Shown one piece after another: positions 34,688 to 42,132 of a stretch of 52,610 bases of DNA. A program made the translations under genes and the position numbers. How positions within the stretch are numbered: the first letter of the stretch is position 1; every line of letters starts with the position of its first letter. Source of the stretch: Myxococcales bacterium (GTDB lineage: Bacteria; Myxococcota_A; UBA9160; SMWR01); the NCBI GenBank assembly GCA_029881215.1, contig JAOUNA010000003.1:1-52610 (forward strand). The letters run 5' to 3'. The notes under the pieces are model-generated. The model did not search any database and was not told where the DNA came from. It saw only the letters and a program-made list of their open reading frames with translations.

Positions 34688-35440
34688 ATGCGGATTCTGG
34701 GTGTCATCACCGGCGAGTACGGAAAACGACACGTCGCCAACGTTCGACAGCACGCTCCAGAAGCGTGGACCATCGAACAGTGGCGAGCCCCGTCTCAGTA
34801 TCCGATCGTGATCGACTACCCCGACGAGTACGTCCCGCACGACCTCCCTGCGGCCGATTTGATCCTCTCGTTCCCCGAGGTCGCGGCGGTGGCGGAGCTG
34901 ATCCCGGACGTGGTGAAGGTGACCGGCGCCTCGGCCGTGATCGCGGCGGTCGACAACGAGGCGTGGCTGCCGCGGGGCCTGGCCCGGCAGCTGCGCGGCT
35001 GGCTGGACCGGATGGGAGTCGTGTGCGTGACCCCCAAGCCGCTCTGCTCGTTGACCGAAACCGACTTCGGGATGGCGCGACGGCAGCGCATGCCGTACGA
35101 CGATCCGTTGATCTCCGAGTTCGCCCGATACTTCGGCCAGCCGAATCTGCGACTCCGCGTCGATCCCCGCTCGAAGACGATCACCGGGGCGGAGGTCGCT
35201 CGCGACGCGGTGTGTGGCTGTGCGCGCTACGTGGCCGAACGCCTGGTGGGGGTCTCCGCCGACGACGCCGAGCAGGAAGCCGGCCTGCAGCACCACCACT
35301 ACCCATGCCTGGCCAGCATGGGCATCGATGTCGATTTCGGCGATACGCTGATGCACGTGTCGGGGAACGTGCTCAAGGACAACGTGGCGGAGCAGGTCAA
35401 GCCGTTCAAGAAGGTCCGCTACATCGCGCCCGGCACGTGA
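34688..35440 (+). CDS. DUF166-family protein at the end of the CODH/ACS operon
   Basis: The 250-residue protein starts MRILGVITGEYGKRHV and has Cys motifs in the second half: CVTPKPLCSL, DAVCGCARYVAERLVG and HYPCLASM. This pattern fits DUF166, a family best known from methanogens and sometimes mislabelled thymidylate synthase. The conserved Cys suggest a metal or Fe-S site. No membrane segment is seen. Being the last gene of the cluster, 32 bases after cooC2, it probably has a cofactor or maturation role in one-carbon metabolism, which is an inference. Confidence 0.68.
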   Translation: MRILGVITGEYGKRHVANVRQHAPEAWTIEQWRAPSQYPIVIDYPDEYVPHDLPAADLILSFPEVAAVAELIPDVVKVTGASAVIAAVDNEAWLPRGLARQLRGWLDRMGVVCVTPKPLCSLTETDFGMARRQRMPYDDPLISEFARYFGQPNLRLRVDPRSKTITGAEVARDAVCGCARYVAERLVGVSADDAEQEAGLQHHHYPCLASMGIDVDFGDTLMHVSGNVLKDNVAEQVKPFKKVRYIAPGT

Positions 35441-35543
35441 ACGGGCGCGGCCCCCTCCCCCGACCCGACCGCTCGTCCACTGCACCAGCAGCCTCGCAAG
35501 ACGCCGGGCTTGCATTCCCCGGGCGACGTGCTCCGTGAGAGTG

Positions 35544-36737
35544 CTACTTGCCTCCCCAGTACTCCTCCAGCATTCCCAGCCATCCCTCGTACGGGAACCG
35601 TGTCCTCAGGTAATAGTCCCCGTGCCAATAGATGTTGTGCTCGAACGACCCTTCCGACCCGGGAAAGAAGACGCCGATCCCGGACGCCCCCTTGACGTCG
35701 AGGGTGTGCGTGTTCCGCACGTAGGGGACGGTGTCTTCGAGCGCAACGAGCACGCGATCCAGGGCAGCGCCCAGCGCCGGATCGGTGCCGACTTGCACCT
35801 CCAGAGTGTGCGCCCAGGTGCCGAAGTCGATGAAGGCCTCCCACCCGTACATCGACCAGGAGAGCATCGCGGTGCCCCGCGCGGAGGCGACGGCGCTCCG
35901 GTAGGCGGGCATGTCCGCGGCAAGCATGCGGCTCACCTCGCCTGTGGCTGCCACGAGCTCGGCCACCTCGGACATCCGGATCACGGAGAGCCCGACCTGC
36001 CATCCGGGGTTGTCGTAGAAGTCCCAATACGAGTCGACCATCGCCTTCGCGAAGTCGACCGGAGCCATCCCGGGGTCCGCCGCGACCGCAGCGAGCAGCC
36101 CGTCGTAGGCGAAGCCTTCCAGCGGGATGTAGATCTCCGAGGCGACGAGGAGCTCGATGTCCAGACCGCGCGCGACGTACTCGTACGACACCTCGAGATT
36201 CCCCATGACGCACCCGTCGTAGGCGAGGATGTCGAGCGGATGACCCGTGAGGGCCGCGATGATCTCGTCGTGGGTCATGAAGTCGTCTCCCGTCCCTTCC
36301 CCGGGATGGTCGTCCCAGGAGAAGCCGCGGAAGTCGTCCCCGTGGTCCCAGAGCACCAGGTTGTACTTCGCCGCCGGGAACTTCGCGACCGCAAAGTCGA
36401 CGAACGCGCCGAGGGTGTCCCCGGAGCCCATGTTCGCCTCCTTGCCGTTCAGGGCGAAGCCCTTGACGACCTCGACGCCGCCCTGCACGACCCGGTACAG
36501 ATACGCGGGCCCGTCGAACGTGTCCCACAGGACGACGACGTTCACGGACGATGTCGACCCGACGGCCGCCATCTCCGCGATGTCGGCGTATCCGTAGGCA
36601 TCTAGATTGTTGTCCGCGTTCAGATACACCATCACGGTCCAGCTCGCCGTCTTCCCGGCCGCCGCGGCCGCCTGCGCGGAGAGCGCGAGCAGCACAGCCA
36701 AACCGGCGACTGCGTACCAACTCTTCTTAACCGACAT
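35544..36737 (-). CDS. Clostripain-family (C11) secreted cysteine peptidase
   Basis: The protein has about 397 residues, a signal peptide (SWYAVAGLAVLLALSAQAAAAA), then the caspase-like fold with the family dyad: His in LVLWDHGDDFRGFSW (H132) and Cys in ILAYDGCVMGN (C176). The start is ATG 36737 or ATG 36743; a GGGGGA site fits the former better by spacing. It should act outside the cytoplasmic membrane, with Arg preference in the type enzyme, though the specificity here is unknown. It converges on the CODH/ACS operon, with no partner gene. Confidence 0.85.
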   Translation of the reverse strand: MSVKKSWYAVAGLAVLLALSAQAAAAAGKTASWTVMVYLNADNNLDAYGYADIAEMAAVGSTSSVNVVVLWDTFDGPAYLYRVVQGGVEVVKGFALNGKEANMGSGDTLGAFVDFAVAKFPAAKYNLVLWDHGDDFRGFSWDDHPGEGTGDDFMTHDEIIAALTGHPLDILAYDGCVMGNLEVSYEYVARGLDIELLVASEIYIPLEGFAYDGLLAAVAADPGMAPVDFAKAMVDSYWDFYDNPGWQVGLSVIRMSEVAELVAATGEVSRMLAADMPAYRSAVASARGTAMLSWSMYGWEAFIDFGTWAHTLEVQVGTDPALGAALDRVLVALEDTVPYVRNTHTLDVKGASGIGVFFPGSEGSFEHNIYWHGDYYLRTRFPYEGWLGMLEEYWGGK

Positions 36738-36934
36738 GATCATGATCCCCCACTTCAGCCCACACCGAGAGAATCCCGGCGCGGATGCCTATGTTAGGCT
36801 CTGGGCGACCGCCATTGGAAGCAGATTCATTCCGGGCGCACGAGCGGAGTTCTCGACAGATCCGAGAAGTGGCTCTTCGGCCAAAGGGGGTGCAGGGATG
36901 GCGGAATCAGGCCCATCTCGAGCGGAGTCGAAGC

Positions 36935-36963
36935 ATTCATACTCATGTGGCATGTAGATGAAT
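36935..36963. repeat. Imperfect 29-base palindrome
   Basis: The arms ATTCAT/ATGAAT and inner CATG/CATG surround a short centre. It lies about 200 bases upstream of the C11 peptidase start, in an AT-rich patch. It could be an operator, but no regulator is encoded beside it. Confidence 0.35.
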
Positions 36964-37040
36964 GACTAAACACATATCTGTATATGCAAGCGCGCGAAAA
37001 TTGACTTGACATCCTTCGGATCGACCGTGATCGGGCGGCC

Positions 37041-37065
37041 GCTCGTCCTGCTGCGGAGGACGAGC
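37041..37065. repeat. Perfect inverted repeat (9-base arms, 7-base loop)
   Basis: GCTCGTCCT and AGGACGAGC are exact reverse complements around GCTGCGG. No T-run follows on either strand, so a classical terminator is not supported. Confidence 0.4.
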
Positions 37066-37160
37066 CGGCTGGGCTGAAGGGATTTGTGGTCCCGTTTCAA
37101 ACAGGCCCGAGACGGTGCATTCCGTTGCGTCGCGCTGAAAGTGGTGAAAGACCGTCCGTC

Positions 37161-37184
37161 CTGGGCGCCGATCTCGGCGCCCAG
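37161..37184 (-). terminator. Hairpin directly after the UroD-type gene
   Basis: CTGGGCGCCGA and TCGGCGCCCAG are exact reverse complements, and the hairpin starts three bases past the minus-strand stop. The T-run is short and interrupted (GGTCTTTC), so it may need Rho or act mainly as a 3' end stabiliser. Confidence 0.55.
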
Positions 37185-37187
37185 CCG

Positions 37188-38162
37188 TCAGCGCTCAAGG
37201 ACGCTCCGCAACGTTTCCCGGTAGTAGGCGTAATCCTCGAAGGCCACATCTTCCCGAACGCGGCCGTCGGCGAGCGGCACATAGCCGCCGCTGGCCACGA
37301 GTGGCGGCACCTTGGCCTCAATCTCCTCTCGAATGGCATCCTTGCCCTGTCTGAGGGCGTCGAGATCGATCCCGCCGATCAACCGCAGATCGCGGCCAAA
37401 TTCCCGCCGGAGATCCCGGTAATCCATCGCATCGATGAACACTTCGCAGGCCCACAAGCAGTTGAAGCCCCGCTCGAGGATGCTGGGTATCAGGAGCCGC
37501 GCGTTGGCGTAGGTGAGAAAGATGACGGTATCGACGCCGTGTCGCCCGAGCACCCGCAACAGGGGTTCGTAGCTGGGGAGCACGAATTCTTCATACATCC
37601 TGGGTGAGATCAGCGGGCCCCCGTTGTCGCCGATCGGCTCGCTGAAGACCGCGGCGTCGATGCTCACCTCCGCCAGGATTCGTTCGGCCAGGCCGGCGCT
37701 GAACGCGCCGCAGATGGCCATCAGCTCGTGCACGTAGCGGGGATCTTCGATGAGCGCGCGCATGACGTCGGCGAAGCGACCCCAGTCCATGACACCCGCT
37801 GACAGGAAGAAGCCCTGGTGCACCTGAAGCATGCGCACCGTGTCTCGATCCCGTAGCGCACGCACCTGCGCTTTCCAGTCCTCGGGGAGGCGCGCCGCGT
37901 CCGCGGGGTCCAGGCGCTGCTCGAGCTCTGCGAGCTCCGCCCGGCTGCTCGGCCAGCGTTCGAACGCGGGCCGCGGGTCGAAATCCGGCTCGATGTGCTC
38001 GACCGGATCGGACGGAAACAGGCTGGCCAGATCCGTGTCCACCGCCAGACCCTGCTGACGCCAGAGCGTCACCACCTCCTCCCGGATGCCCTCTTCGAAA
38101 TAGGGCAGCCGATCGGGGTCGCCGTAGTGCATGGTCTCCCGAAATCTCTGCCGGTTGCTCAT
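37188..38162 (-). CDS. Uroporphyrinogen-decarboxylase-fold protein, possible methyltransferase
   Basis: This protein of about 324 residues has a UroD/MtaA-type TIM barrel: SNRQRFRETMHYGDPDRLPYFEEG at the N-terminus (up to residue 24), VFSEPIGDNGGPLISPRMYEEF, and LRLIGGIDLDALRQG. Many such proteins move methyl groups to or from corrinoid proteins. The HxC zinc motif of MtaA/CmuA, expected near VIFLTYANARLL, is not present, so zinc-dependent thiol chemistry is unlikely. ATG 38162 is chosen; GTG 38168 is closer to the GGAGG site and GTG 38177 extends it. It follows a PAS gene by 51 bases on the same strand. Confidence 0.75.
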   Translation of the reverse strand: MSNRQRFRETMHYGDPDRLPYFEEGIREEVVTLWRQQGLAVDTDLASLFPSDPVEHIEPDFDPRPAFERWPSSRAELAELEQRLDPADAARLPEDWKAQVRALRDRDTVRMLQVHQGFFLSAGVMDWGRFADVMRALIEDPRYVHELMAICGAFSAGLAERILAEVSIDAAVFSEPIGDNGGPLISPRMYEEFVLPSYEPLLRVLGRHGVDTVIFLTYANARLLIPSILERGFNCLWACEVFIDAMDYRDLRREFGRDLRLIGGIDLDALRQGKDAIREEIEAKVPPLVASGGYVPLADGRVREDVAFEDYAYYRETLRSVLER

Positions 38163-38213
38163 TGCCACGGCGAACACCCTCCGCCCACAGGGTTGCGCGG
38201 CGCGCCTCCGGTG

Positions 38214-38579
38214 TCAGCCGTCGAAGACCAGATCCGCGCGCTCGCCCCAGATCAGCTCTGCGATGCCGCGGAACTCTCCTCCGACGACCAGCGGAATGTG
38301 GACGACGCTCTCGAGAGCGCCACCCTCCTTTCGAGCGTGGTAGCGGGTGGGGGTGAAGTCGCCGGCGCGATACCGGGCATACGCTGCGCGGATCACCCGC
38401 TTGTGCTCGTCGCGGTGGCAATCGAGCAGATTCCTGCCGATCAGCTTCGCGCCCCCGCCCTCGGCGTAGAACGCGACGGCTCGATCGTTCATGAAGCGGA
38501 TCTGGAAGTCCTGATCGGCGATGGTAACGGCTGCGCGCAGCCCGTCGAACAACGTGCCCAGCGCTGCTTTGTCGATCAC
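38214..38579 (-). CDS. Single-domain PAS protein
   Basis: The 121-residue protein is one PAS domain with no output domain: TIADQDFQIRFMNDRAV, then LIGRNLLDCHRDEHKRVI and GEFRGIAELIW. The LLDCH string with preceding GRN is typical of a family of small stand-alone PAS proteins. The start is GTG 38579, four bases after GGGGG. It is probably cotranscribed with the UroD-type gene downstream, and may sense a ligand or redox state for it. The frame is open further upstream, but that sequence is not PAS-like. Confidence 0.7.
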   Translation of the reverse strand: MIDKAALGTLFDGLRAAVTIADQDFQIRFMNDRAVAFYAEGGGAKLIGRNLLDCHRDEHKRVIRAAYARYRAGDFTPTRYHARKEGGALESVVHIPLVVGGEFRGIAELIWGERADLVFDG

Positions 38580-38890
38580 GGCACCCCCTCTCCCCGCTTG
38601 CACTCGAGAAGCCCGGAGGGTAACGACGAGGATCGCGAGGAGCCGCCCCCCTGCGGCGCGCGGCCGCCTGAGCGGGCCGCGCTTCCCCTTGACCCCGAAG
38701 GCGCCCGGCACCGATGTCGACACAGATCTGCGTCAATTCGCCCCGAGCGCCACGGAAAAAGACCGAAACCCGCAGCGCAAGCCCCACGGGCACCCGGATC
38801 AACGACTCTACCCCGCCTGGGCCCGCTTCTTCTTTGACTTCCGACTGGGGAAGGAAGAGAATTCTTGCACTCCCGCGAGAAGGGGAGACC
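38580..38890. other. Divergent intergenic region, PAS gene / FGE-like PEP-CTERM gene
   Basis: No gene is seen in about 310 bases. It contains a candidate sigma-70 promoter at 38834-38862 for the rightward gene. Frames that stay open across it are low in protein character. Confidence 0.4.
38834..38862 (+). promoter_or_regulatory. Candidate sigma-70 promoter for the FGE-like gene
   Basis: TTGACT, a 17-base spacer and GAGAAT lie just before the gene, with a start site expected near 38869. The -10 match is only four of six. Confidence 0.4.
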
Positions 38891-39913
38891 ATGGGCTTCT
38901 GCTTGTTCCACGCCCGGCGCCGGCCCTCGCCTCGGATCTCGCGCAGCCTGCGCCTCTGGGCCCTGCCCTTCCTCGGCCCAGCGATGCTCCTCGCTGCGCC
39001 GGCTCCGTCGGCGGCCGTCACGATCGACTGGGTCGAGATCGGGAACCCGGGCAACCCGCCCGACACCGCGAGCAACTGCTACGCGGCGGACTGCGGCTCG
39101 GTCGCGTACACCTACTACATTTCCAAGTACGAGGTCACGAACGCGCAGTACACGGAGTTCCTGAATGCAAAGGCCGCCGCGGATCCCCTCGGCCTCTATA
39201 GCATCCACATGGGCTCGTCCTCGGATTGGGGCGGCATCACCCGGAGCGGCGTGTCCGGCAGCTATACCTACACCGCAAAGAGCGGCTACGAGAGCAGGCC
39301 CGTTGCCTTCGTCAGCTTCTACGACGCGCTGCGCTTCACGAACTGGCTGAGCAACGGGCAGGGGAGCGGCGACACGGAGACCGGAGCGTACACCATCACG
39401 TTGACCGGCATCGAGAACAACTCCATTACCCGAAATCCTGGAGCGATCACGTTCCTCCCCAACGAGAACGAATGGTACAAGGCCGCCTACTACAGCCCGA
39501 GTGGCGTCTACTTCGACTACCCGACCGGGACGAACACGCCGACGGACTGCGTTACTCCCGCCTCGGATACCGGCAATGCGGCGAACTGCTGGCCGGCGTA
39601 CGAGCTCGGGACATTCACCAGCGTGGGCGCCTACGCGCTCTCGGACAGCCCCTACGGTACCTTCGATCAGGGCGGGAATGTGCAGGAGTGGAACGAGCAG
39701 ATCGCGTACACCGACGGCCGGGGCTTCCGGGGCGGGACCAGCGTGCTCGGCGTGGAGCTTCTCGCTGCGGCGCACAACAATATGGACCCTCCCGATATGG
39801 AATTCGAGTACGGCGGTTTTCGTGTTGCGAGCCTCGTTCCCGAGCCCGGCACGGGCCTGCTCGTGATGCTGGGCATGCTGGGCCTGGGGGTCTGGCGCCG
39901 GCGCGCCGCCTAG
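38891..39913 (+). CDS. Secreted FGE/SUMF1-fold protein with PEP-CTERM sorting signal
   Basis: The 340-residue protein has a long signal peptide (ALPFLGPAMLLAAPAPSAAV). The body is a formylglycine-generating-enzyme fold: YYISKYEVTNAQYTEFLNA near the start, FLPNENEWYKAAYY, and GNVQEWNE and GGFRVASL near the end. It ends in VPEPGTG, a hydrophobic segment and WRRRAA, the PEP-CTERM signal processed by an exosortase. The FGE fold is often used as a binding or enzyme domain; catalytic Cys of true FGE are not evident. ATG 38891 has a GGGGAG site. No exosortase gene is in the window. Confidence 0.85.
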   Translation: MGFCLFHARRRPSPRISRSLRLWALPFLGPAMLLAAPAPSAAVTIDWVEIGNPGNPPDTASNCYAADCGSVAYTYYISKYEVTNAQYTEFLNAKAAADPLGLYSIHMGSSSDWGGITRSGVSGSYTYTAKSGYESRPVAFVSFYDALRFTNWLSNGQGSGDTETGAYTITLTGIENNSITRNPGAITFLPNENEWYKAAYYSPSGVYFDYPTGTNTPTDCVTPASDTGNAANCWPAYELGTFTSVGAYALSDSPYGTFDQGGNVQEWNEQIAYTDGRGFRGGTSVLGVELLAAAHNNMDPPDMEFEYGGFRVASLVPEPGTGLLVMLGMLGLGVWRRRAA

Positions 39914-40727
39914 TGACTCCTCTGCGCTCCCGCGCCCTACGGTCAGCGCAGCCGCCGCAAGATCGCCAGAGGGCTGCTCGGGTGGCTCTGATGGCTCCAT
40001 TGCTTCTCCCTGTTCCTCAGTCTCATTTCGGAGCCCAACCCGCCAAACATGTAGTCATCCCCATTGACCTCTTGTCCTAGCGCCGGGATTCCAGTCAGGC
40101 CGAGGACCAACGACAGAACTGCAATCGCTTCTCGCTTCACCTTTCCCCCCGAACCGGTCCGTTGCTACCCACGCCCCCGCACCCGATACAGCACCGCTAG
40201 GCAGCCCAGCCCCGCGACCAGCCGCAGCCAGCGCGCCGCCGCGAGGGTGAGGGCATCCACCAGACAAGCGTTTCGCAGCGGTAAAGGCCGCTGTCCGAAC
40301 GACAAGAATCGTGACAAAGTTGACACTTTTGGGTGTCTTCACTGCATGGAGCAATCTCCCCCCTGCATCGAAAGCCTCGTACTGGGGAGCCTCCGGGCAA
40401 TGTCCGCGAGGTCCGGCCGAGAGCGGAATTCGATTACTCATGTCATATCCGAGTCATCCGCTGGAAGCTATCTGTAACGCACCGATAGATTGATAAATCA
40501 ATTGACATCCCCCAGCCCGAGGCGTAGCAGTGGCACTGACGGCGCGATCTTCCAGAACGTCGACAATTCTGGCGCCACCTGCCTCAGAAGCAAAGTGGAG
40601 CACGGGAAGTACAGCGGAGTCTCTGCCAGATCATATGACAACCAAGTGTGTGCACGAGAAGTCAGTATCTGCGCGCACAAGAAATCGTTCGATGTCTGCG
40701 CGCCAGGTCGTTGTGGGGCAAGTCGTC
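39914..40727. other. Intergenic region between the two PEP-CTERM loci
   Basis: About 810 bases with at most one small minus-strand ORF (39943-40140) and, just upstream of it on the same strand, a tail-like frame of about 31 codons (40168-40260) that ends in a stop. AT-rich sequence occurs at 40420-40510. I see no other gene. Confidence 0.4.
39943..40140 (-). CDS. Possible small secreted peptide, 65 residues
   Basis: GTG 40140 follows a GGGGGGAAAG site. The N-terminus is a good signal peptide (AIAVLSLVLGLTGIPALG) and the rest (EVNGDDYMFGGLGSEMRLR) is short and unrecognised. It converges with the FGE-like gene, only 29 bases from its stop. It may be a real small gene or the 5' remnant of a larger one. 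Confidence 0.35.
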   Translation of the reverse strand: MKREAIAVLSLVLGLTGIPALGQEVNGDDYMFGGLGSEMRLRNREKQWSHQSHPSSPLAILRRLR

Positions 40728-41717
40728 ATGAGATGCCTTCTTCGTGTCCGCGGTGTGCGGCGAGTACACGCACTCTTGCTGTTCGTGGCTCTCGTCACGC
40801 CCGCAGCGGTTTCCGCAACCGAGCTGCGCGAAGGCGAGCTGGTCGCCGCCGGCTCGCCCGTCCTACAGAACGCCTCCGGCACGCTGCGGCTCGAACAGGG
40901 CCAGCTCGATGGGCTCGGCCGCAAGATCTTCGTCGTACCCGAGCCGGAGATGCTGTGGCAGCTGGGCCCGGGAGCCGGATTCCTCGCGCTTCTCGCTGGA
41001 CGCCGCCGACGCCGCTCCCGCCACTCCGAAGAGGAGGATGCCGTGATGAAGAAGCACTTGCGCTCCCGCGCGCGCTGGCTCGCGATCCTTGCCCTCACGC
41101 TCCTGGCGGCGCCCGCCACCGCGCAGGTGCCCCAGGACATGACCTACACGGGCCGCCTGGTCGACGGCGTCGGAAGTCCCCTGGCAGGGCCGGTGGATCT
41201 GGAGCTTCGGGTCTTCGACGCGGAGACGTCGGGCACGCAGCTCTACAGCGAGGAGCACCTGGGCGTTTCGCTCGACGCGACGGGAGGCTTTTCCGTGCAG
41301 TTGGGCCTGGGCACGAGTCCGTCGGGCCCATTCGACGCGGACCTCTTCTCGGAGGTGGGCCGCTGGCTGGAGGTGGTCGTCGGCAACGAGGCGCTGACCC
41401 CGCGCCAGATCATCGGCTCGGTGCCGTGGGCGTTGGTCGCTCAGCAGGCGAACAAGACCCCTCACGACTGCGCATGGGCCGTTCTTCGCGCAACAACAGC
41501 AACCATCGCGACCGTAGGTTGTCCTGTCGACAAATTCGTGTTTCACGGTGAATGCGCTTTTTCCAGCGGAGCCACGATGCACTACAGCTCGACATTGAAT
41601 GGTGTCCAAGGGGGTGGACTGCTCGATGGCTTTGACGTAACCGCCGGGATAGCGTTTCGCTGTTTGTCACAGACTTCCGGGACCATCGACGCAAAGGCCC
41701 TGTGCTGTAAGTATTGA
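40728..41717 (+). CDS. Fused ORF: short PEP-CTERM protein joined in frame to a second exported protein
   Basis: One frame of 329 codons looks like two proteins. Residues 1-106 have a signal peptide (VHALLLFVALVTPAAVSA) and the end pattern of a PEP-CTERM protein (VVPEPE at 69-74, a short hydrophobic stretch, then GRRRRR). Residues 107-329 begin again with a signal peptide (KKHLRSRARWLAILALTLL) followed by TYTGRLVDGVGSPLAGPVDL and LTPRQIIGSVPWALVAQQA, a pattern found at the start of many secreted proteins with fibre-like tails. A strong internal ribosome site precedes M107, so two products are likely even though no stop separates them. The C-terminal Cys-rich part is unrecognised. Upstream starts (ATG 40530) are possible but non-protein-like. 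Confidence 0.6.
   Translation: MRCLLRVRGVRRVHALLLFVALVTPAAVSATELREGELVAAGSPVLQNASGTLRLEQGQLDGLGRKIFVVPEPEMLWQLGPGAGFLALLAGRRRRRSRHSEEEDAVMKKHLRSRARWLAILALTLLAAPATAQVPQDMTYTGRLVDGVGSPLAGPVDLELRVFDAETSGTQLYSEEHLGVSLDATGGFSVQLGLGTSPSGPFDADLFSEVGRWLEVVVGNEALTPRQIIGSVPWALVAQQANKTPHDCAWAVLRATTATIATVGCPVDKFVFHGECAFSSGATMHYSSTLNGVQGGGLLDGFDVTAGIAFRCLSQTSGTIDAKALCCKY
41031..41048 (+). promoter_or_regulatory. Internal ribosome-binding site and start (ATG 41046)
   Basis: GAGGAGG at 41031-41037 is eight bases before ATG 41046, in frame with the long ORF, and a GTG lies directly before the ATG. The protein from here would be 223 residues with its own signal peptide. Confidence 0.55.
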
Positions 41718-41745
41718 ACATGATGTCCAGACACCGGCCCCCGCA

Positions 41746-41814
41746 GCGTGGGCATAGGTAGAACAAGCTGCATTTTCGCTCCGGCCGAGAAGCAGACCTT
41801 TGGTCGATTAGGCG
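41746..41814 (+). repeat. Diverged direct repeat, copy A
   Basis: It shares the order GCG-GGGCAT-GGTA-AACAAG-GCATT-TCGC-CGAGAAGCAG-CCTT-GTC-ATT-GCGC with copy B. The inner TTTTCG...CGAGAA arms can form a hairpin with one G-U pair. Confidence 0.5.
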
Positions 41815-41991
41815 CTGGCGTGGGATCCAGGCCACGCCGGGAGCACGCCTGAGGCGACCGGGTCGAGGGCCGGGGGTACCTCCACACGAGCCTCCGGCGC
41901 TGTTGAAGGCCGGTCTCTCGGACACGAGAGGCGAGGCAAGATAGACGCATTTCTGTGTCTTACCTTGGATCCGTCGATTGCAAATGCGACC

Positions 41992-42063
41992 TGCGGGGCA
42001 TGGGGTAAACAAGTCGCATTCTCGCCTCTGGATGCGAGAAGCAGGCCTTCTGTCAATTCAGCG
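41992..42063 (+). repeat. Diverged direct repeat, copy B
   Basis: It is the counterpart of copy A, 246 bases downstream. The inner arms TTCTCGC and GCGAGAA are perfect. In addition AATGCGAC (41983-41990) and GTCGCATT (42013-42020) form an eight-base inverted repeat across its left end. Confidence 0.5.
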
Positions 42064-42132
42064 CAGACAGGAAGATCCGATCCATGGCTGGCCCGACTTC
42101 CGCAAGCAACCGCGGCGCATTACAATCCGCGC

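Larger units (their letters stand above)
36744..37187. other. Intergenic region upstream of the C11 peptidase gene
   Basis: No gene is seen in about 440 bases. Part is notably AT-rich for this window (about 36930-37015). It contains an imperfect palindrome (36935-36963), a perfect nine-base hairpin (37041-37065) and the hairpin that ends the UroD-type gene. A TTGACATCC string at 37006-37014 recurs at 40502-40510. Confidence 0.4.
41718..42132. other. Intergenic region with a diverged direct repeat
   Basis: No credible gene is seen in about 415 bases. It holds two related copies of a sequence of about 70 bases (see repeats) and an inverted repeat around the second copy. The frame of the following SDR is open from 41965, but that part is unlike an SDR. 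Confidence 0.4.

Noticed and set aside
35441-35543. Terminator between the CODH/ACS operon and the convergent C11 peptidase gene
   Set aside because: Only a weak five-base stem (CCGGG/CCCGG) is present and no T-run follows; not enough to call.
41410-42012. Minus-strand frame with a Cys-rich segment (LCPRCGGRC) that might be a transposase zinc finger
   Set aside because: The Cys motif is isolated, the frame runs antisense through the PEP-CTERM locus, and no transposase catalytic motif or terminal repeat is seen.
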